Shown here: positions 43,501-55,610 of the stretch, piece by piece | How positions within the stretch are numbered: the first letter of the stretch is position 1 | Layout of the letters: the number at the start of each line of letters is the position of its first letter | Source of the DNA: Rhododendron vialii | Taxonomy: Eukaryota; Streptophyta; Magnoliopsida; Ericales; Ericaceae | Reading direction: 5' to 3' | NCBI RefSeq assembly: GCF_030253575.1 | Contig: NC_080569.1 | Location: 11,167,001 to 11,231,000, forward strand | DNA length: 64,000 nt | Translations under genes and position numbers: made by a program | Notes under the pieces: generated by a model | What the model was told of the DNA's origin: nothing | Database searches by the model: none | The model's input: the letters and a program-made list of their open reading frames with translations, nothing else

Positions 43501-46500
43501 ACCATCGTCGCACCACTGTGGTTGTGAGAAGAAAAACTTTCTTAGATGTTGTGTGTGATGCTCTGGCTGAATACAAGCATGTAGGCCCCAACCAGAGAGC
43601 GGACTTGCTTTTAGCTTGCAGGTACACTTGTGTAACTTAATGTACCATTAATATATAGTCCTAGCTCAAGAGATCGGTGGCCACTACCATTGCGAAAGCA
43701 AGTAATTCTGGTGACCCTGTAAGCTTGCAGTTAATCATTCCATATCAGAAACTACTCTGCACTGTTTTTGGTACAACATAACACCAGTCAGTCCTAAGGC
43801 CCAATTGCCGTTCTCCTTGTCCTATTAATCTTTGTAACAACTTCAGAGATTAATGAAATTTTTCTTTGTTGTTCAAAAAAAAATAGTCCTGAGGCCCAAT
43901 TGAACTGTTCTGGAAATTTAATGTTGATTCTCAATGAATTTTTCCCTTTCTAACCAAATAATAGGAAATGGTTTCCTTCCAACAAGAATGACATCCTCAT
44001 AGGAGGGGCAGCTACTAGTAAATTTGAATGCAATTTCTGAACACTATTTATTTCTTTAAAGTTAGCTTTGTACAATGTTATGTAATTGTTTTTTGAACTG
44101 GTGGCACATATGGCCATCTTGCTTGATCGTATTATTTGCCATTTTTGCGCGTTATTTTTAGCCGTCTTCCTCAATAATGAATACATCCACTGTCATGTAG
44201 CTTCTAGGAGCAAGATTATTAATTTTTTTTTGCATGTGGACTCTCGTGCTCGGTCAATGTATAAAATTGTCATAATGAGAGGATGAAACTAATTTGGAGG
44301 TATAAGGATTATTTTGCTTAATCCATCACCACTCCATTGCCTTGAACAGGTGAACTGAGATGTTGATCGCTTGATCTTGCATTTCTAAAGGAACTTGTGG
44401 CTTGTGGATTGGAGTGTTAACCATTCTTTTCTCATAAAGTACTCATATAAGTTCTCTTTCCAACTTATGATAAATTTTCCTATGGTTTCAGAATTCGGGA
44501 AAGGAAGGAATCTGTAACCGTGCTTCTGTGTGGGACCAGCGGCTGTGGAAAATCTACGTTGTCTGCGCTCCTGGTATACCTTTTGTCGCGAGAAACACTA
44601 GTGTTCTTTTCAGAATATGAGACATGGAGACTTATATGTTGTTCTTCTGCCTTCTTTATTGTTCAATTTTCCCGTTTTCCTTCTTTCCAGCAAATTTTAA
44701 GTTTATTGTTGTGTGAGTTTTACTCCAGACTTTATTTATATTCATGCTTTGGATAGACACAAAATCGGGCTTTTTTCAAACATGCATGAATGGATTCCAG
44801 TAGGTGATTATAATGCATGTCGATCGTGAGATCTTCTCATCCGTATTAGATATCGTAATTTGTCGCTTATTGTGTTATTTTTGAGTTTTTATATGAGTAA
44901 AATAATCTCTAGCATATCAACCAAAGTTGGGAAGTTTGTCTTCCTTGTTATTGTCCCTGTTTGGTGAGTTTTTCCTTTTCACCCTATGGCTGAAATGTCT
45001 CTGGAGGACTGGGCTTTATCCATAATTCATTTAGGCGGGTTTATGAACTGAGATGGGCATTTACATATTTATATTTAGTCATTGAAAGCGGTTTATATTA
45101 GTATGAATTTAGTGGAGGTATTGGGGTTATTCTCTGTTTCTAGGAACATTTAGGTTTAGAAAAAGTTATATCCTGCTAGAAGCTTAATGTATCTGGAATT
45201 CTTTGCAGACCTTGAATGACCACCTTTCTGTCAATATTTCCTATTCACCAATATTAGGTTTCACCTTCTGTCTTTTTGTTGCTATCATTTATTTCCTTCT
45301 ATGAGTCGGATGTCACCAATATTAGGTTTCACATTTTGTCATTCTGTTATCAATGAGGAGATCTTTTTCCTTCTATGACTCAGATGTCTCGTACTTTGTA
45401 GATGGATTTGATTAAAGGAAATTGATACAAGGAATATTGAATGGTGATATGGGTGGAAGTTTCCGAGGAATATGATAAACAATTTCGTTGCAGGCCGCGA
45501 GAACGGTTTGAAATTGAGGCAAACTCCAAAATGCTAGAAATGACCTGAAAATAAAACGGGTCAGCGTCATATTTGTTTGCAGGTACATAAACTGTTTGAT
45601 AGAAGTTATGGACCCTTTGTAGAAGTCATTATAAGGTCCAATTCCAAATTGATTCCCTTTCTCTGATTCCTCCTAAATTGCATTGATTTGTCGGAAAGAC
45701 TTCATTTGAATTTCTCATGGAGATCCAAATCTAAGCTTCAATCCTATAAGCTATGTTACATGGATCCTTCATTTTGGCTCAAGTACCCGTGTCGATGTGT
45801 CCGACACGCGTATCCTTTTGGACACTCGGATCCTCTAATTGTTAAGATACTTACAGAAAAGGAATATCAAATTAGCTAGAGAAGCGATATTTCGAGTATT
45901 TAACATAGATAGGAAATAGGGAAATAGAAAAAACATAATTTTCTTAACCCTTTCTTGTTTAAATAAATTTGCAAACATAGTTTACAGTATATAATCTGAG
46001 AAAATTATGATATATATTATACAAACAAGAGTTCAGGACGTGTCCCCATCCCTGTACCCAAGTTGGGGACACATATCCACATATCCTAAGATTTAAGTTT
46101 AGGAAGGTCCAACGCTTGAACTTGCACCCGCACCCGATACTCACACCCAAGTCCATGTAAGCACTCATGCGCAAACATCTCCTTTCAAACCATCAATTTA
46201 CATGAATTTAATTTTGCTTCCAAGGTTGATTGCACCAGTCTTCAGTATGCCAAAATCATTGTACATTGAATATATTTGATCTCAAAACATTGAAAAAAAA
46301 TATAGATTTGAAACTTCCTAATGTTTTTTCCAGGCTAGCCGGTTGGGAATCACAACTGTTATATCAACTGACTCAATCCGGCATATGATGAGGAGCTTTG
46401 TAGATGAAAAACAAAATCCCTTGCTTTGGGCTTCAACATACCATGCTGGCGAATGCTTGGATCCAGAGGCTGTTGCAGCAGCAAAAACCAAAAGGAAAGC

Positions 46501-49149
46501 TAAAAAATTAGCTGGTGTTTCAAAGCTGCTGCCAAAAGAGAATGTATCTGATGGTTCTAAAGTTGGGAAATCTGATTCACGATCACCAGAAATGGGTCCT
46601 CGTTCTTCTGAATTAATCAGTCCAAGACAAATGGCCATTGAGGGATTTAAGGCACAAAGTGAAATGGTGATCGACAGTCTTGATCGGCTGATCAGTTCCT
46701 GGGAAGAGCGAAAGGAATCTGTAGTAGTTGAGGGTGTCCACTTAAGCCTCAATTTTGTGGTAAGTGTAATGCATGTATATTCTTTGACTAAAAGTCAACT
46801 GTTGTTTCATGATACACCTATCCCAGTTTCTAGTTATTAGTTTCAGTTACTAGTTGTATTATGCTTTACAGATGGGGCTTATGAAGAAACATCCTTCAAT
46901 CATACCATTCATGATATACATATCAAATGAGGACAAACACTTGGAAAGATTTGCAGTTCGAGCAAAGTACATGACGCTAGACCCTGCTAAAAACAAGTAT
47001 GTAAAATACATCCGAAACATCAGGGCAATCCAAGAGTATCTTTGCAATAGAGCCGACAAGCATCTGGTTCCAAAAATTAACAATACCAACGTTGACAAGA
47101 GTGTGGCTGCAATCCATGCAACGGTCTTCAGCTGCCTTAGAAGGCGAGACGGCGGAGAGCAGATTTATGATCCTGCCACAAATACAGCTCCTGTGGTTCA
47201 GGAGGAATACACAAATCAATGTGCTGCGAATTCATTGAGCTCCAAGGGTATGCTCCAACTTATTCAAAGAAAAGGTTCAACTAGGCATCTGATGGCTCTT
47301 CTGAATATCGATGGCTCTGTGGCAAAGGCTTGGCCAATTGACCGAAATGGCAAGCCCATTATGAGCAAATCTACTGAGAAGGGGACTGGGACACAAATGT
47401 ATGGGCCATTAAAGATTGCCAAGTCTGAACCCATTAATCTTCAGTTTGGTCACTTTGGGATCAGTGCTTGGTGGCCCGGTGATTCTTGTGGCACAAGTCA
47501 CGCCAGCAGTGTTGATGGGTCAAGGGGTGAGGTTACTGACAATGGAAGTAGGTATTATTCTTCCTGCTGCAGCTCAATGTCAGATGGACCGGCCAAGAAG
47601 GTAGTTAACCTCTTTAGCCCTATATTGCATGGAATCGGTTACTTGTGTTGCGTTCTGATACAAGAAAGATTCATCTAGTTCTCATGTGAAGGACACTCTG
47701 ACTCTACAACTATAAATATTTCTCACTACGTTTTATGCTCTTCTTTTTTCAGTTTCAACGTTTGAAATTTCGTGCATGATATGAAAGTTTCATGCAGTAA
47801 GTACACAATAAACCGGAAACTTGAAAATGCATCGCAGTGAATGTCCAACTAAACATCTCAAACCTGTATCTCATGCCCTTACCCAGAGTAAGAGTTTGAT
47901 ACGGGTACTTCATATGTTTTCATTCCCGCCTCAAAGCTAGTAGTTATTCACCATAATGTCCTCTGAATCCGTCGCCATTAAACAGTGTTTGTGTTGTGGC
48001 ATTGTTCTGATTATTATTTTCATACTTTCAGCTCAAGGAGGAGCATTCTGTGCATGGCAGTGATGAGGAGGTTGATGATCCTTCCGAGGCGGACAGCGAT
48101 GATGACCTTAGTGATGATGGTCAAAAAGAAATTCCCGAAGAGGTAAGAAGGTTGTCCTCATTATGGAATCGGTCTGCATCGTCCTTATCTCTCATGTTAC
48201 ATGTCACTTTCCAGCTTGCAAAGCAATAACCTGTGATAAAATCTTAGGCAAACATACATTATATGTGCTACATGGTGGATGCGCGAATATCTTCCAATAG
48301 GGCCAAAATGAGTCATATTAGGGTATGCAGTCTAACGTTGGTGATAATGTCAATCGAAACTGCTGATAAAAAAAATAAAGAAAAAGAAATGTCAATCGAA
48401 ACTAGATATGAGCTGTTCAATGGCTGATTAGCAGTAATCACTTTATACATCGAGCTTTTGTATTCAGTTGCTCTACACTAGTGCAGTTGAGAGGAGATAA
48501 ATGGAATTGGAGTTTCTTCTTTCATGTCGGAATGTGGGATGACAAATAGAGGTTGCCAATCCCAGAGTTTAGGGCCTTAGTCCCGGAGTTTAAGGCCTTA
48601 GGCACATGCCCGTAGATAATTAAAGATTCCAGTTCCTTGGATTGAACTTGAAAAATACAAACGGAACTTAACTATACAAAGGCAAATTGGCTACTTTCCA
48701 AAAAGAGTATTTAAAGAATTTAAGGTGCTCATGTCAAACTCTGTACTTTGCAGATGGAGGGCTCTGTAGATGAGGGCTCCACTCAATCAGACGAAGAGTA
48801 CGATGATCTCGCAATGCAGGATTTCCAAGAGAATGGCTACTGGTGTGATGATGAGGAGTTCAAGGATAAGGAAGTAGTGCCTACATCTGGGGAAGAACCA
48901 ACTTATGAGGTTCCTAGTATTTTTAAAGATACCCATAGAAAAAGTCTTGATCATTTCTTGAGGACAAAAGGCGAACTGCTTTCTGAACTACCTTGCTCTT
49001 ACTCTTTTCTAGCAAGGGACAACAATGAGAAGAGAGTGCCATGTTTTGGTAATTTAAAACTGAGAAAACGTTCTCAAAGTATACCGGCTTTTGGAAAGCA
49101 TGGTTCAGTGACCAAGGATGCCATTCTCTCCGGAACCCCTCGGAAGTAG
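40529..49149 (+). CDS. LPA1: LPA1-like P-loop protein, 2-phosphoglycerate kinase-related
   Basis: Seven coding exons: 40529-40675, 43287-43621, 44492-44573, 46334-46759, 46872-47600, 48032-48142, 48754-49149. They join in frame into 741 residues, close to Arabidopsis At5g60760 and rice LPA1. The start [15 protein letters not shown] is the first ATG after an acceptor-like CAG. Residues 1-160 include [23 protein letters not shown], an ATP-cone-like segment. Walker A GTSGCGKS is at 175-182, followed by [13 protein letters not shown] and [12 protein letters not shown], as in 2-phosphoglycerate kinases. The C-terminal third is acidic and Ser-rich ([14 protein letters not shown]) and ends with basic KLRKRSQS. 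Mutants of the rice and maize homologues have low seed phytate; the biochemical activity in plants is not settled. The large introns carry repeat insertions, including a tiny retroposon at 43808-43884. Supported by homology of every exon. Confidence 0.94.
40860..41285 (+). mobile_element. LINE-type or retrocopy 3' end in LPA1 intron 1
   Basis: TTTGCGATGTAATCTGTGCTGCC...GTAATGGATTGACG-TTTTCG followed by 13 A's (to 41285) looks like the A-tailed 3' end of a truncated retroelement. The 5' boundary and duplication are unclear. Confidence 0.4.
41502..41837. mobile_element. Foldback MULE-like MITE in LPA1 intron 1
   Basis: ACCGGTTCTACTCACAA and the reverse complement of the right end GGCCGGTTCCACTCACAA start inverted arms that continue with GAGCCGTTCAATTT and related blocks. 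The flanks CATATGTGT and CATATATAT share 7 of 9 bases. The core resembles the elements at 31751 and 39366. Confidence 0.6.
41955..42295. repeat. GGACACG-rich repeat element
   Basis: Repeated GGACACG/GTGTCCC motifs occur in opposite orientation at the two ends (GTCGGGACACGTATGGGACACG; CCCCGTGTCCGTGTCCG). They frame an AT-rich core with an internal inverted ACGTGGCGTGT. Related motifs lie at 45785-45835 and 46035-46085 in intron 3. Class unknown. Confidence 0.45.
43808..43884 (+). mobile_element. 77-bp truncated retroposon with 18-bp TSD
   Basis: AGTCCTAAGGCCCAATTG (43790-43807) and AGTCCTGAGGCCCAATTG (43885-43902) differ at one base. The insert ends TTGTTGTTC plus nine A's and a T. It lies in LPA1 intron 2 and is the end of a 5'-truncated LINE or SINE. 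Confidence 0.8.
45245..45390. repeat. Imperfect tandem duplication in LPA1 intron 3
   Basis: TCACCAATATTAGGTTTCAC ... TTCCTTCTATGA-TC-GATGTC appears twice in a row with a unit of about 70 bp and several substitutions. Confidence 0.75.
48346..48403 (+). repeat. Micro-retroposition footprint (16-bp perfect TSD)
   Basis: AATGTCAATCGAAACT is present at 48346-48361 and 48388-48403. The 26-base insert is GCTGAT followed by an A-rich tail. Located in LPA1 intron 6. Confidence 0.75.
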
Positions 49150-49937
49150 CAGAAAATTTTGGTGTAGAGGTTATTTAAAGAGTAAAGTGCATCAGTTAGT
49201 GTCTCATCTTGCAATTTTGTTGTTGAGCATGGTTTTAACTATCCCTGATAGATGATCTGTGGTCGGAACAAAAGTATAGAGGTTCATGATGCTGCGAAAT
49301 GGGACAACTTTTTGCTGCACGATTGTACCATTGACATTCCTTTTGTGTAGATCGAAGATCTATGGAGAGATTTACAAAGGAAAGTTAACATTGATGAAAG
49401 GAATAGGTTCTTCACTTTACTGTCTTTCATTATTCGTTTACCTTTTTCTTTGTAATATAGGCACAAGCTTATTCACTGACGAAGTAAAGAAATTCTTTAC
49501 TGAGAAAATGACACGCGGCATTCCATGTTTTCAAAATGGCCGCGGGAGTTTGATGCAAGATTTTGATTCATGGTTTGATTGTTGAGAGATTTGGCTTATA
49601 GCTCTTTTCTAGTCCTGTTTCGTAATTTGGCCTTGAAGTAGACATGCCCCAACTGAAAAAGTCAAGATTAATTAGGATATCTTTTTTACCGTTACTCTTT
49701 TCCAAGGTAGGGCAATAAGGGGTCCCTAGAGTCCTTGTTAAGATAGATTTTGGCTGTACTACAGTATCTCTTTCTCTTTACGGTCCTTTTGTTACAGGCA
49801 TGCCATGCCACCCTTTAATTTTGTACCCCAACTGCAAGGCCTATTATCAGTTGGTTTATGGAACCCCCTATAAGAAAATGGGGCCTAAAGTGGGCTTTAT
49901 TTTCAAGGAGGTTTTGCTTTCAGAAGGAGGAGAGGTA
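49150..49937 (+). other. LPA1 3' flank
   Basis: Expected 3'UTR and flank. Short open frames here show no recognisable domain. Confidence 0.5.
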
Positions 49938-50147
49938 CTCCCTCCGTCCCATAATGTTAGACATTTTCGGAAATATTGCGTGTTATTTTTAAATTGCCAA
50001 TATCTTTCAATCCATAATGTTTTATGCGATTTTCTAAACTTTGTTTAATATAATAAATTAAGACCTATCAAACAAAACATTATAGAGTACATAATTTTTT
50101 CATAGACTGAAATAGTGAAAATGTCCAACTTTTTTAGACCGATGGCA
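49938..50147. mobile_element. Stowaway-like MITE
   Basis: CTCCCTCCGTCCCATAATG with GTTAGACATTTTC at the left is mirrored by GAAAATGTCCAAC ... GACCGATGG at the right. TA precedes the left end and lies at the right edge. Confidence 0.65.
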
Positions 50148-50322
50148 TACTACTTTATTCTGTTATTATGTAATCACAATCCTTAGCATGAAAGATTCCA
50201 AACCACTTCCATACTCAATGGGGAAGAAATTCCCTAGAACTATCTTTATTTCCTAGTAGTTTTATGCAGTTCCATCTAACCAAAGCAAAAGCTACCTAGA
50301 CCGAGCCAAAAATAAAGTACAC

Positions 50323-50610
50323 TCTCCGTCTCTTTTTAAGTGTCTTACTTCGTTATTCTAACTTATTAAAAAGGCATCATTATTACACCTTCCACATCAA
50401 TTTTTACTTTCACTTTCCCTCCTTACCTTTTATGGAAACATCATCATTATATTTTTACTCACTAACTTTTCAAAATGGAATCTACTTTTATGAGCAAAAT
50501 GGAAAATTCACCGACTTTTACCTATTAAGTTTACAAAATGGACACTTATTAAGAAATAACCCAAAATAAAATACTGAATTCTAAAAAAGAGACGGAGGGA
50601 AGGAACGGAG
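50323..50610. mobile_element. Second Stowaway-like MITE
   Basis: Left CTCTCCGTCTCTTTTTAAGTG and the reverse complement of the right end CTTCCCTCCGTCTCTTTTTTAG form inverted ends around an AT-rich core. Confidence 0.55.
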
Positions 50611-51090
50611 AGAATATCTAGCAAATCTGGAAGTCTAATGTGGCCTGAGAATCTGAACCACATAGGGAAAAATAATTTAATAATTCCCACGCTACTGAGC
50701 AAATATCCCCACCATTTTGTTTTATCAGAAAAACATTGTTAACTTGAAAAATAAGAAGTATAACGAAATAAAAAGACATTAGCTCCATAACATCCAAGCA
50801 AGAAATTTACTCCATATACTTCTAAACAAGAAAAAAAAAGAGCCAACAACCGATAAGGGAAAGTTTGCAAGATGCCAACGAAAACCCGACATGACATCAT
50901 GGTACTAAATCGAGGCCTCCCTCATAAGTGCGTGGTCTCAACCAAATAAGACTTTTAGTTTTTCGAGGGGAAAAATCTTTCCACTATTGTAATACCAAAT
51001 AAGCCTTGAATGTCATGGTATTAAAGTGTAGTTAATTATACTCGCAATTCACAAGTTATGATTCAATAAATATACTCTTGTCAAATGGTA
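50611..51090. other. Gene-free stretch
   Basis: AT-rich, nothing recognised. Confidence 0.5.
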
Positions 51091-51094
51091 TGGT

Positions 51095-52156
51095 TTGAAA
51101 TCTGCTCATCCTGATCGTTTTTGGGATCTGCTTGTTCGCGGATCCACGGCGGTGTTGCAAGTTTTGAGCTCTCGCGGCCGTGAGGGCCCTCTGCGATCTA
51201 CCCTTTCCTTCCTACTCCTCCTTCGCGCACGGCGGTGGTGTGGGCCTCTGTTATCCTCCCCTCGCCTCCTTTGCCGTCTTCCTTTCAACAGCCGGTATAC
51301 TCAGTTGGGGTTGCCAATTCGGTCTAACGGCGTCACGGGGATTCGCCACTCACAGCTTGGCGCGGCTGTTGGCGTGGTGCTTTGGCTCTCTGGGCGTGGG
51401 TGGGTGACTGACGTTGCGGCGTTGCTATGGCAGCGGCTGGTTGGTGTATTGCTAGGGTTTCTGTTTGGTGCTTTCATTGTTGGGCTTTGACCCATTTAAT
51501 TGGGTGTAGGCTTTGTTCCATTAACCCCCAAGTTTGGTTTCTTGCCAAAATTGGGTTTGAGTATCTGATGGACATAGATAGGATTATGCTTAGCTTCGTA
51601 GCTCTCATATAGGTCTCGAGCTAAGAATATAATGTCATCATTTTTTATCTTATTAATTTTAAAATTCCTTCTCCTCTCCCAGTCGCCCACCACCCAAACT
51701 CTCTCTTCTCTCATTTCCTCTACTCTCCTATTTCATTAGTGCAAGGGGTTGAGACTTTCTCCTCATTATTTTTGGACTCGAGGGCCAAATTTAGAAATTT
51801 AGATCAATCCAGTTTCTTGGACCAGTTCAAGGACACAGTGGCGGCATTTGCAGTAGCTTTAGCCTTCCATCTACGATGGGAACAAGTTCAAATTGGTGTG
51901 GTGGGTCCATCCAGGAGAGTTTGCTCTATGTCCAGACCACTCCAGTTTTGGCCATTCCAATCCCTTTCACGAGTGTGATCGACGGATCTGACTCCGGCGT
52001 CTTATTCCAAGAGGCTTTCCTTTTTGTTTTGTTTTATTTATTGTATTTTGTTTTTCTTTTTGTTTTTTCTATTTTCAGACCGGTAGTATTCACTTTTTAC
52101 TGTATTTTTCTAATATATAATATCTGAAATGATCTTGTTCGTCAAAAAAAAAAATC
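51095..52156 (+). mobile_element. Possible retroposed sequence, GC-rich head and A-tail
   Basis: A GC-rich block (51100-51480) with an open frame of 131 codons is followed by AT-rich sequence ending ATCTTGTTCGTC plus about 12 A's at 52145-52156. The tail type matches retroposon ends elsewhere in the window. The encoded sequence is Arg/Leu-rich without a recognisable domain. It may be a LINE leader or an internally deleted retroelement; no duplication found. Confidence 0.3.
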
Positions 52157-52217
52157 CGTAACTGGTAATGGTAACTGTCGTGTATGCAAGGAACAATTAT
52201 AGAAAATCTCTGGATTT

Positions 52218-52219
<2 letters not shown>

Positions 52220-52309
<90 letters not shown>
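52220..52309. repeat. (CT)n microsatellite, longest in window
   Basis: About 45 CT units without interruption. Confidence 0.97.
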
Positions 52310-52314
<5 letters not shown>

Positions 52315-53154
52315 GACAGACATCTATGATAGTATGTGTTCAAATAATCGTCTTCTTTTCTTTGCGTTGTGTTTTATGTTATGATGCTATTATGATGTTT
52401 CAATAATTTTATTCGTTATTAACAAAAAAAAAAAAGATTTGATACGGTTATCTAATTTCTTTTCCTCTCTTTATTTCGCTAACTAAAAATTTCTCAATAG
52501 TAAGAGTAATATTTTGTTATCACTTGCATGCGCATCGCTTGTGCCTCATCTCTAATTCACATAATTGTGGAAAAGGAGAAAAAATTTATAAGGTAATCAA
52601 CAATTATTCTTTTGGTTCTATAGTATTCATCTAAACCCCAAGCAAATGCACAAATCAAACCAAACCAATCCTTAAATTTTTATTAATTGGGATTGGCTAT
52701 ATGATTCTGTTTCTTCCATTGAGCACTATTTAGGGCATTGTGCTCCATAATATCCAAAAAAACTAAAATCCTTTTGAACTTTTGCCTGCAAAGAGAGTTC
52801 TAGTCTATTACTCCCCATAATTAATTTTACCCTTTGCCATAACCATATCATTCCTCTTAACTATCACTCAATAGTAGACAAGTCCAAATTAACGAGAATA
52901 ATTCAGCTTCCTCATACTCTCTCTTTTTCTCTCTCTCTCTAGAATTCATACAGCTGACTGGGTTTCCGACTTTGGGGGCGGGGGCGCAGCTGACTAGGTT
53001 TCCAGATCCCTCGCCACAAATATTCGTGCAAGTGATACGTAGCTTACTGTCATTAGTTTCAATGGTGCTTAGTTTGGAGATCCTAAGGTTGAGAAGGAAT
53101 AGGTTGTGTTTCTCCCAAATAAGATGTGAAACTAATATGCTCATCTTCGCTTAG

Positions 53155-53345
53155 TAGCGGTGCAATTACAATTCATATTTTTTTAATCCGTCCAATCCGT
53201 CTATTTATAATCCAACTCAATCCATTCATATTACATAATGAATTGATATGGGTTAAACCTATATAAATCCATATTTATATGGATCTAAGCAGATTGAAAA
53301 TGGATTCAATATGAATTGAAATTAAAAGACCCACCTGCCAATAAT
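53155..53345. mobile_element. hAT-like remnant related to 28330-28535
   Basis: TAGTAGCGGTGCAATTAC then TCCAATCC, CATTCATATTACATAATGAATTG, ATATGGGTTAAACC and AAAAGACCCACC parallel the order of blocks in the 28330-28535 copy. Confidence 0.35.
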
Positions 53346-54179
53346 CACTCGTGAGGGCCGGGCTGTCTCAACGAACATGTAAACTCAAACGTCCTTTTCC
53401 GTCGCTAGCAAATTATCACCTACAGCCCAAAAACTCTTCCATCACTCTTCATCTGATCGAAGTAACTAATCAATGGCCCAAGGTCCCACACAGCTCCCAT
53501 GTTCCACCACTATCCACAAGCCACGTGTAACAAACAAATGGATATACCAAGGTTGTGATTCCGATTAAAGAGTTATGATATGAGCTGACAAGTGCAATTC
53601 AGTGGAGTATAAAAAATTACGAAAGCATGGAGACTAATTTTTCGTTTTCCAAGTCCCGTTCCACTAAAACTTTTTTAAAAAATAAGTATTTTTTTGAAAT
53701 TTTCAAATTTTCAAATAATGAGTTTATAAAAATAAAAAATTAATTTTTTTTTGCATCTTTTAAAAGATCTCGAAGAGATTTTTCAAAGAAGATCAAATTT
53801 TTTTTTTTGCCGATTAAAAAAATACCAACTTTTTTTTTGTGATCACCAAGAGCAATTTAAGTCTAGAGTCTAGACCAGTCGATCAAGTGCTTCGCGGCGG
53901 GCATGATCCTCTCTACCTCACTCATCATCGCCAACTGCCTCTTTGTCCAAAGTGTATTCTCTCTCTCTAGATTTTTATTTTTTTCCCGCATAATGGGCTA
54001 TGTTGATTTAGGGTTTCCTTAAATTAGTTTCGAGGTGACAAAGTTAGAATTTTATTGTGTTAGATAATGCCATAAACTATAGTATCAGAAATGAGGTGGA
54101 ATGGGTTGATCGGGATTGAGGAAGGAGAGAGGAAAGCTGTGTTTGGAGGGGGGAGGGAAAAAAAAAAGGAGAGGAGGAA

Positions 54180-54335
54180 AACGGGTTGGGTTTGGGTTTG
54201 GTTTGATCCATATTCAACCCGACCCGCTTCAACCCACTTACTTTTTGACCCATATTCGACCTGTCCATATTTGACTTATGACCCGTTTCAACCCGTCCAA
54301 ATCCACTCAGACCCGTCCGTTTGCCACCTCTAGTG
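54180..54335. mobile_element. GACCCG-rich hAT-like remnant, second copy
   Basis: Shares GGTTTGGGTTTG, GACCCGC, CAACCC and the terminal GCCACCTCTA with 29415-29555. Confidence 0.4.
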
Positions 54336-54935
54336 CTTAGTTTGGATTTTGGATTCTAATCATTATCTTATTTCTCTCCAATCATTTTTCTCATTTTTCT
54401 CTTTATCTCTCTTCAATCATTACAGTTATTTCCAATCATTACTATATTTCTCTCTACACTTATAACCTATAAATCCAAATCTAAAATTTCAAAACGAATG
54501 GGGCTCGGCATTTACCACAATACTAACAGAAGCTTAGAAAAATCAAAAAATATATTTCTCTATAATCTAATCTAAGCAAAATAACACCAAACGGGCCCTC
54601 AATCGTATTACGACTGCTAACTAAAGATTAAATTGAAAAATGGAATGTAATGACAATTGACAACCAAAACTCTAAACACTTTATAGGGAAAAAAATAACC
54701 TTTATGTTTTTTGGAAAGAAAAAAAAATTCATTAATCATTGAAATATTGTTAATGTGAGAATAGGAAAAAAGAGAACGGCATCATATTCTTAAAACTAAG
54801 TTAAGAATAATCATGTACCTAATCCGAGACCCAAATCCTTGATTAGCAAGAAATCAACCCAAAAAACCCAAAGAGACAACAAGCCCACCTAATGGGACAA
54901 ATCCAACCAAGAAAAGAAAGACGTACAATAACCCT

Positions 54936-55125
54936 TAGGGCTGTTACTCGAAACCGAAAAATCGATCGAAACCGGAAAAACCGGACCGGATCGAATTTTT
55001 TAAACCAGTTGAATAATTTCGATCCGGTTCCGGTTTATAAAATTTTATAAACCGGAAAAATAATTTCGATCCGGTTTATGTGTTTTAAAAACCGGTTGAA
55101 ACCGGACCGGTTATATGTATGTATA

Positions 55126-55199
<74 letters not shown>

Positions 55200-55610
55200 A
55201 TAGGGGAGGGGTTGAATTATAGGTTTTTGGTTGATATTTTGTGGTGTATATTGGTCTAATAAATATATTTATTATATAAAAACTATTTTTATGGGCTTAA
55301 TTATGTTTTTATGGGTTTTTTTTTAATGTATTGGGCTCAAAATTGATCCTTTTTTGTTGGGCCCAAAAAAAGGGATTATAGATTTTTGGTTGATATTTTA
55401 TGAGTTGAATTGTGAATTTTTTGATGTGTTGAGCTAAAAATATGGCCCATAAATGTAAACCGGATAAACCGGACCGAAACCGCTTGAGCCGGTCGAAACC
55501 GGACCGGTTTATCTCAACCGGTTCCGGTTTCTAAAAATCTCAAACTGAATAACCGGTTTCGACAGAAAAATACACCCAAACCGGTCGAAACCGGACCGGT
55601 ATCACCCCTA
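54936..55610. mobile_element. CCGGTT-rich hAT-like element, 675 bp
   Basis: Starts TAGGGCTGTTACTCGAAACCG; the reverse complement of the end is TAGGGGTGATACCGGTCC. The flanks ATAACCCT (54928-54935) and GTAACCCT (55611-55618) share 7 of 8 bases. Many AACCGG/CCGGTT subterminal motifs crowd both ends. A (TA)n tract splits the core. No transposase frame. Confidence 0.65.
55135..55196. repeat. (TA)n microsatellite
   Basis: About 30 TA units inside the CCGGTT-rich element. Confidence 0.95.

Larger units (their letters stand above)
52310..54927. other. Gene-free intergenic DNA
   Basis: Contains hAT-like remnants (53155-53345 and 54180-54335) and poly(T)/(A) runs. No exon recognised. Confidence 0.5.

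Noticed and set aside
43195-43627. Minus-strand frames opposite LPA1 exon 2
   Set aside because: Antisense shadows. The plus strand joins in frame with neighbouring exons through canonical splice sites.
49284-49585. 99-codon frame after LPA1
   Set aside because: It falls in the LPA1 3'UTR/flank, shows no domain, and the LPA1 stop at 49147-49149 is well supported.
52090-52323. Arg-Glu repeat protein
   Set aside because: It is a translated (CT)n microsatellite.
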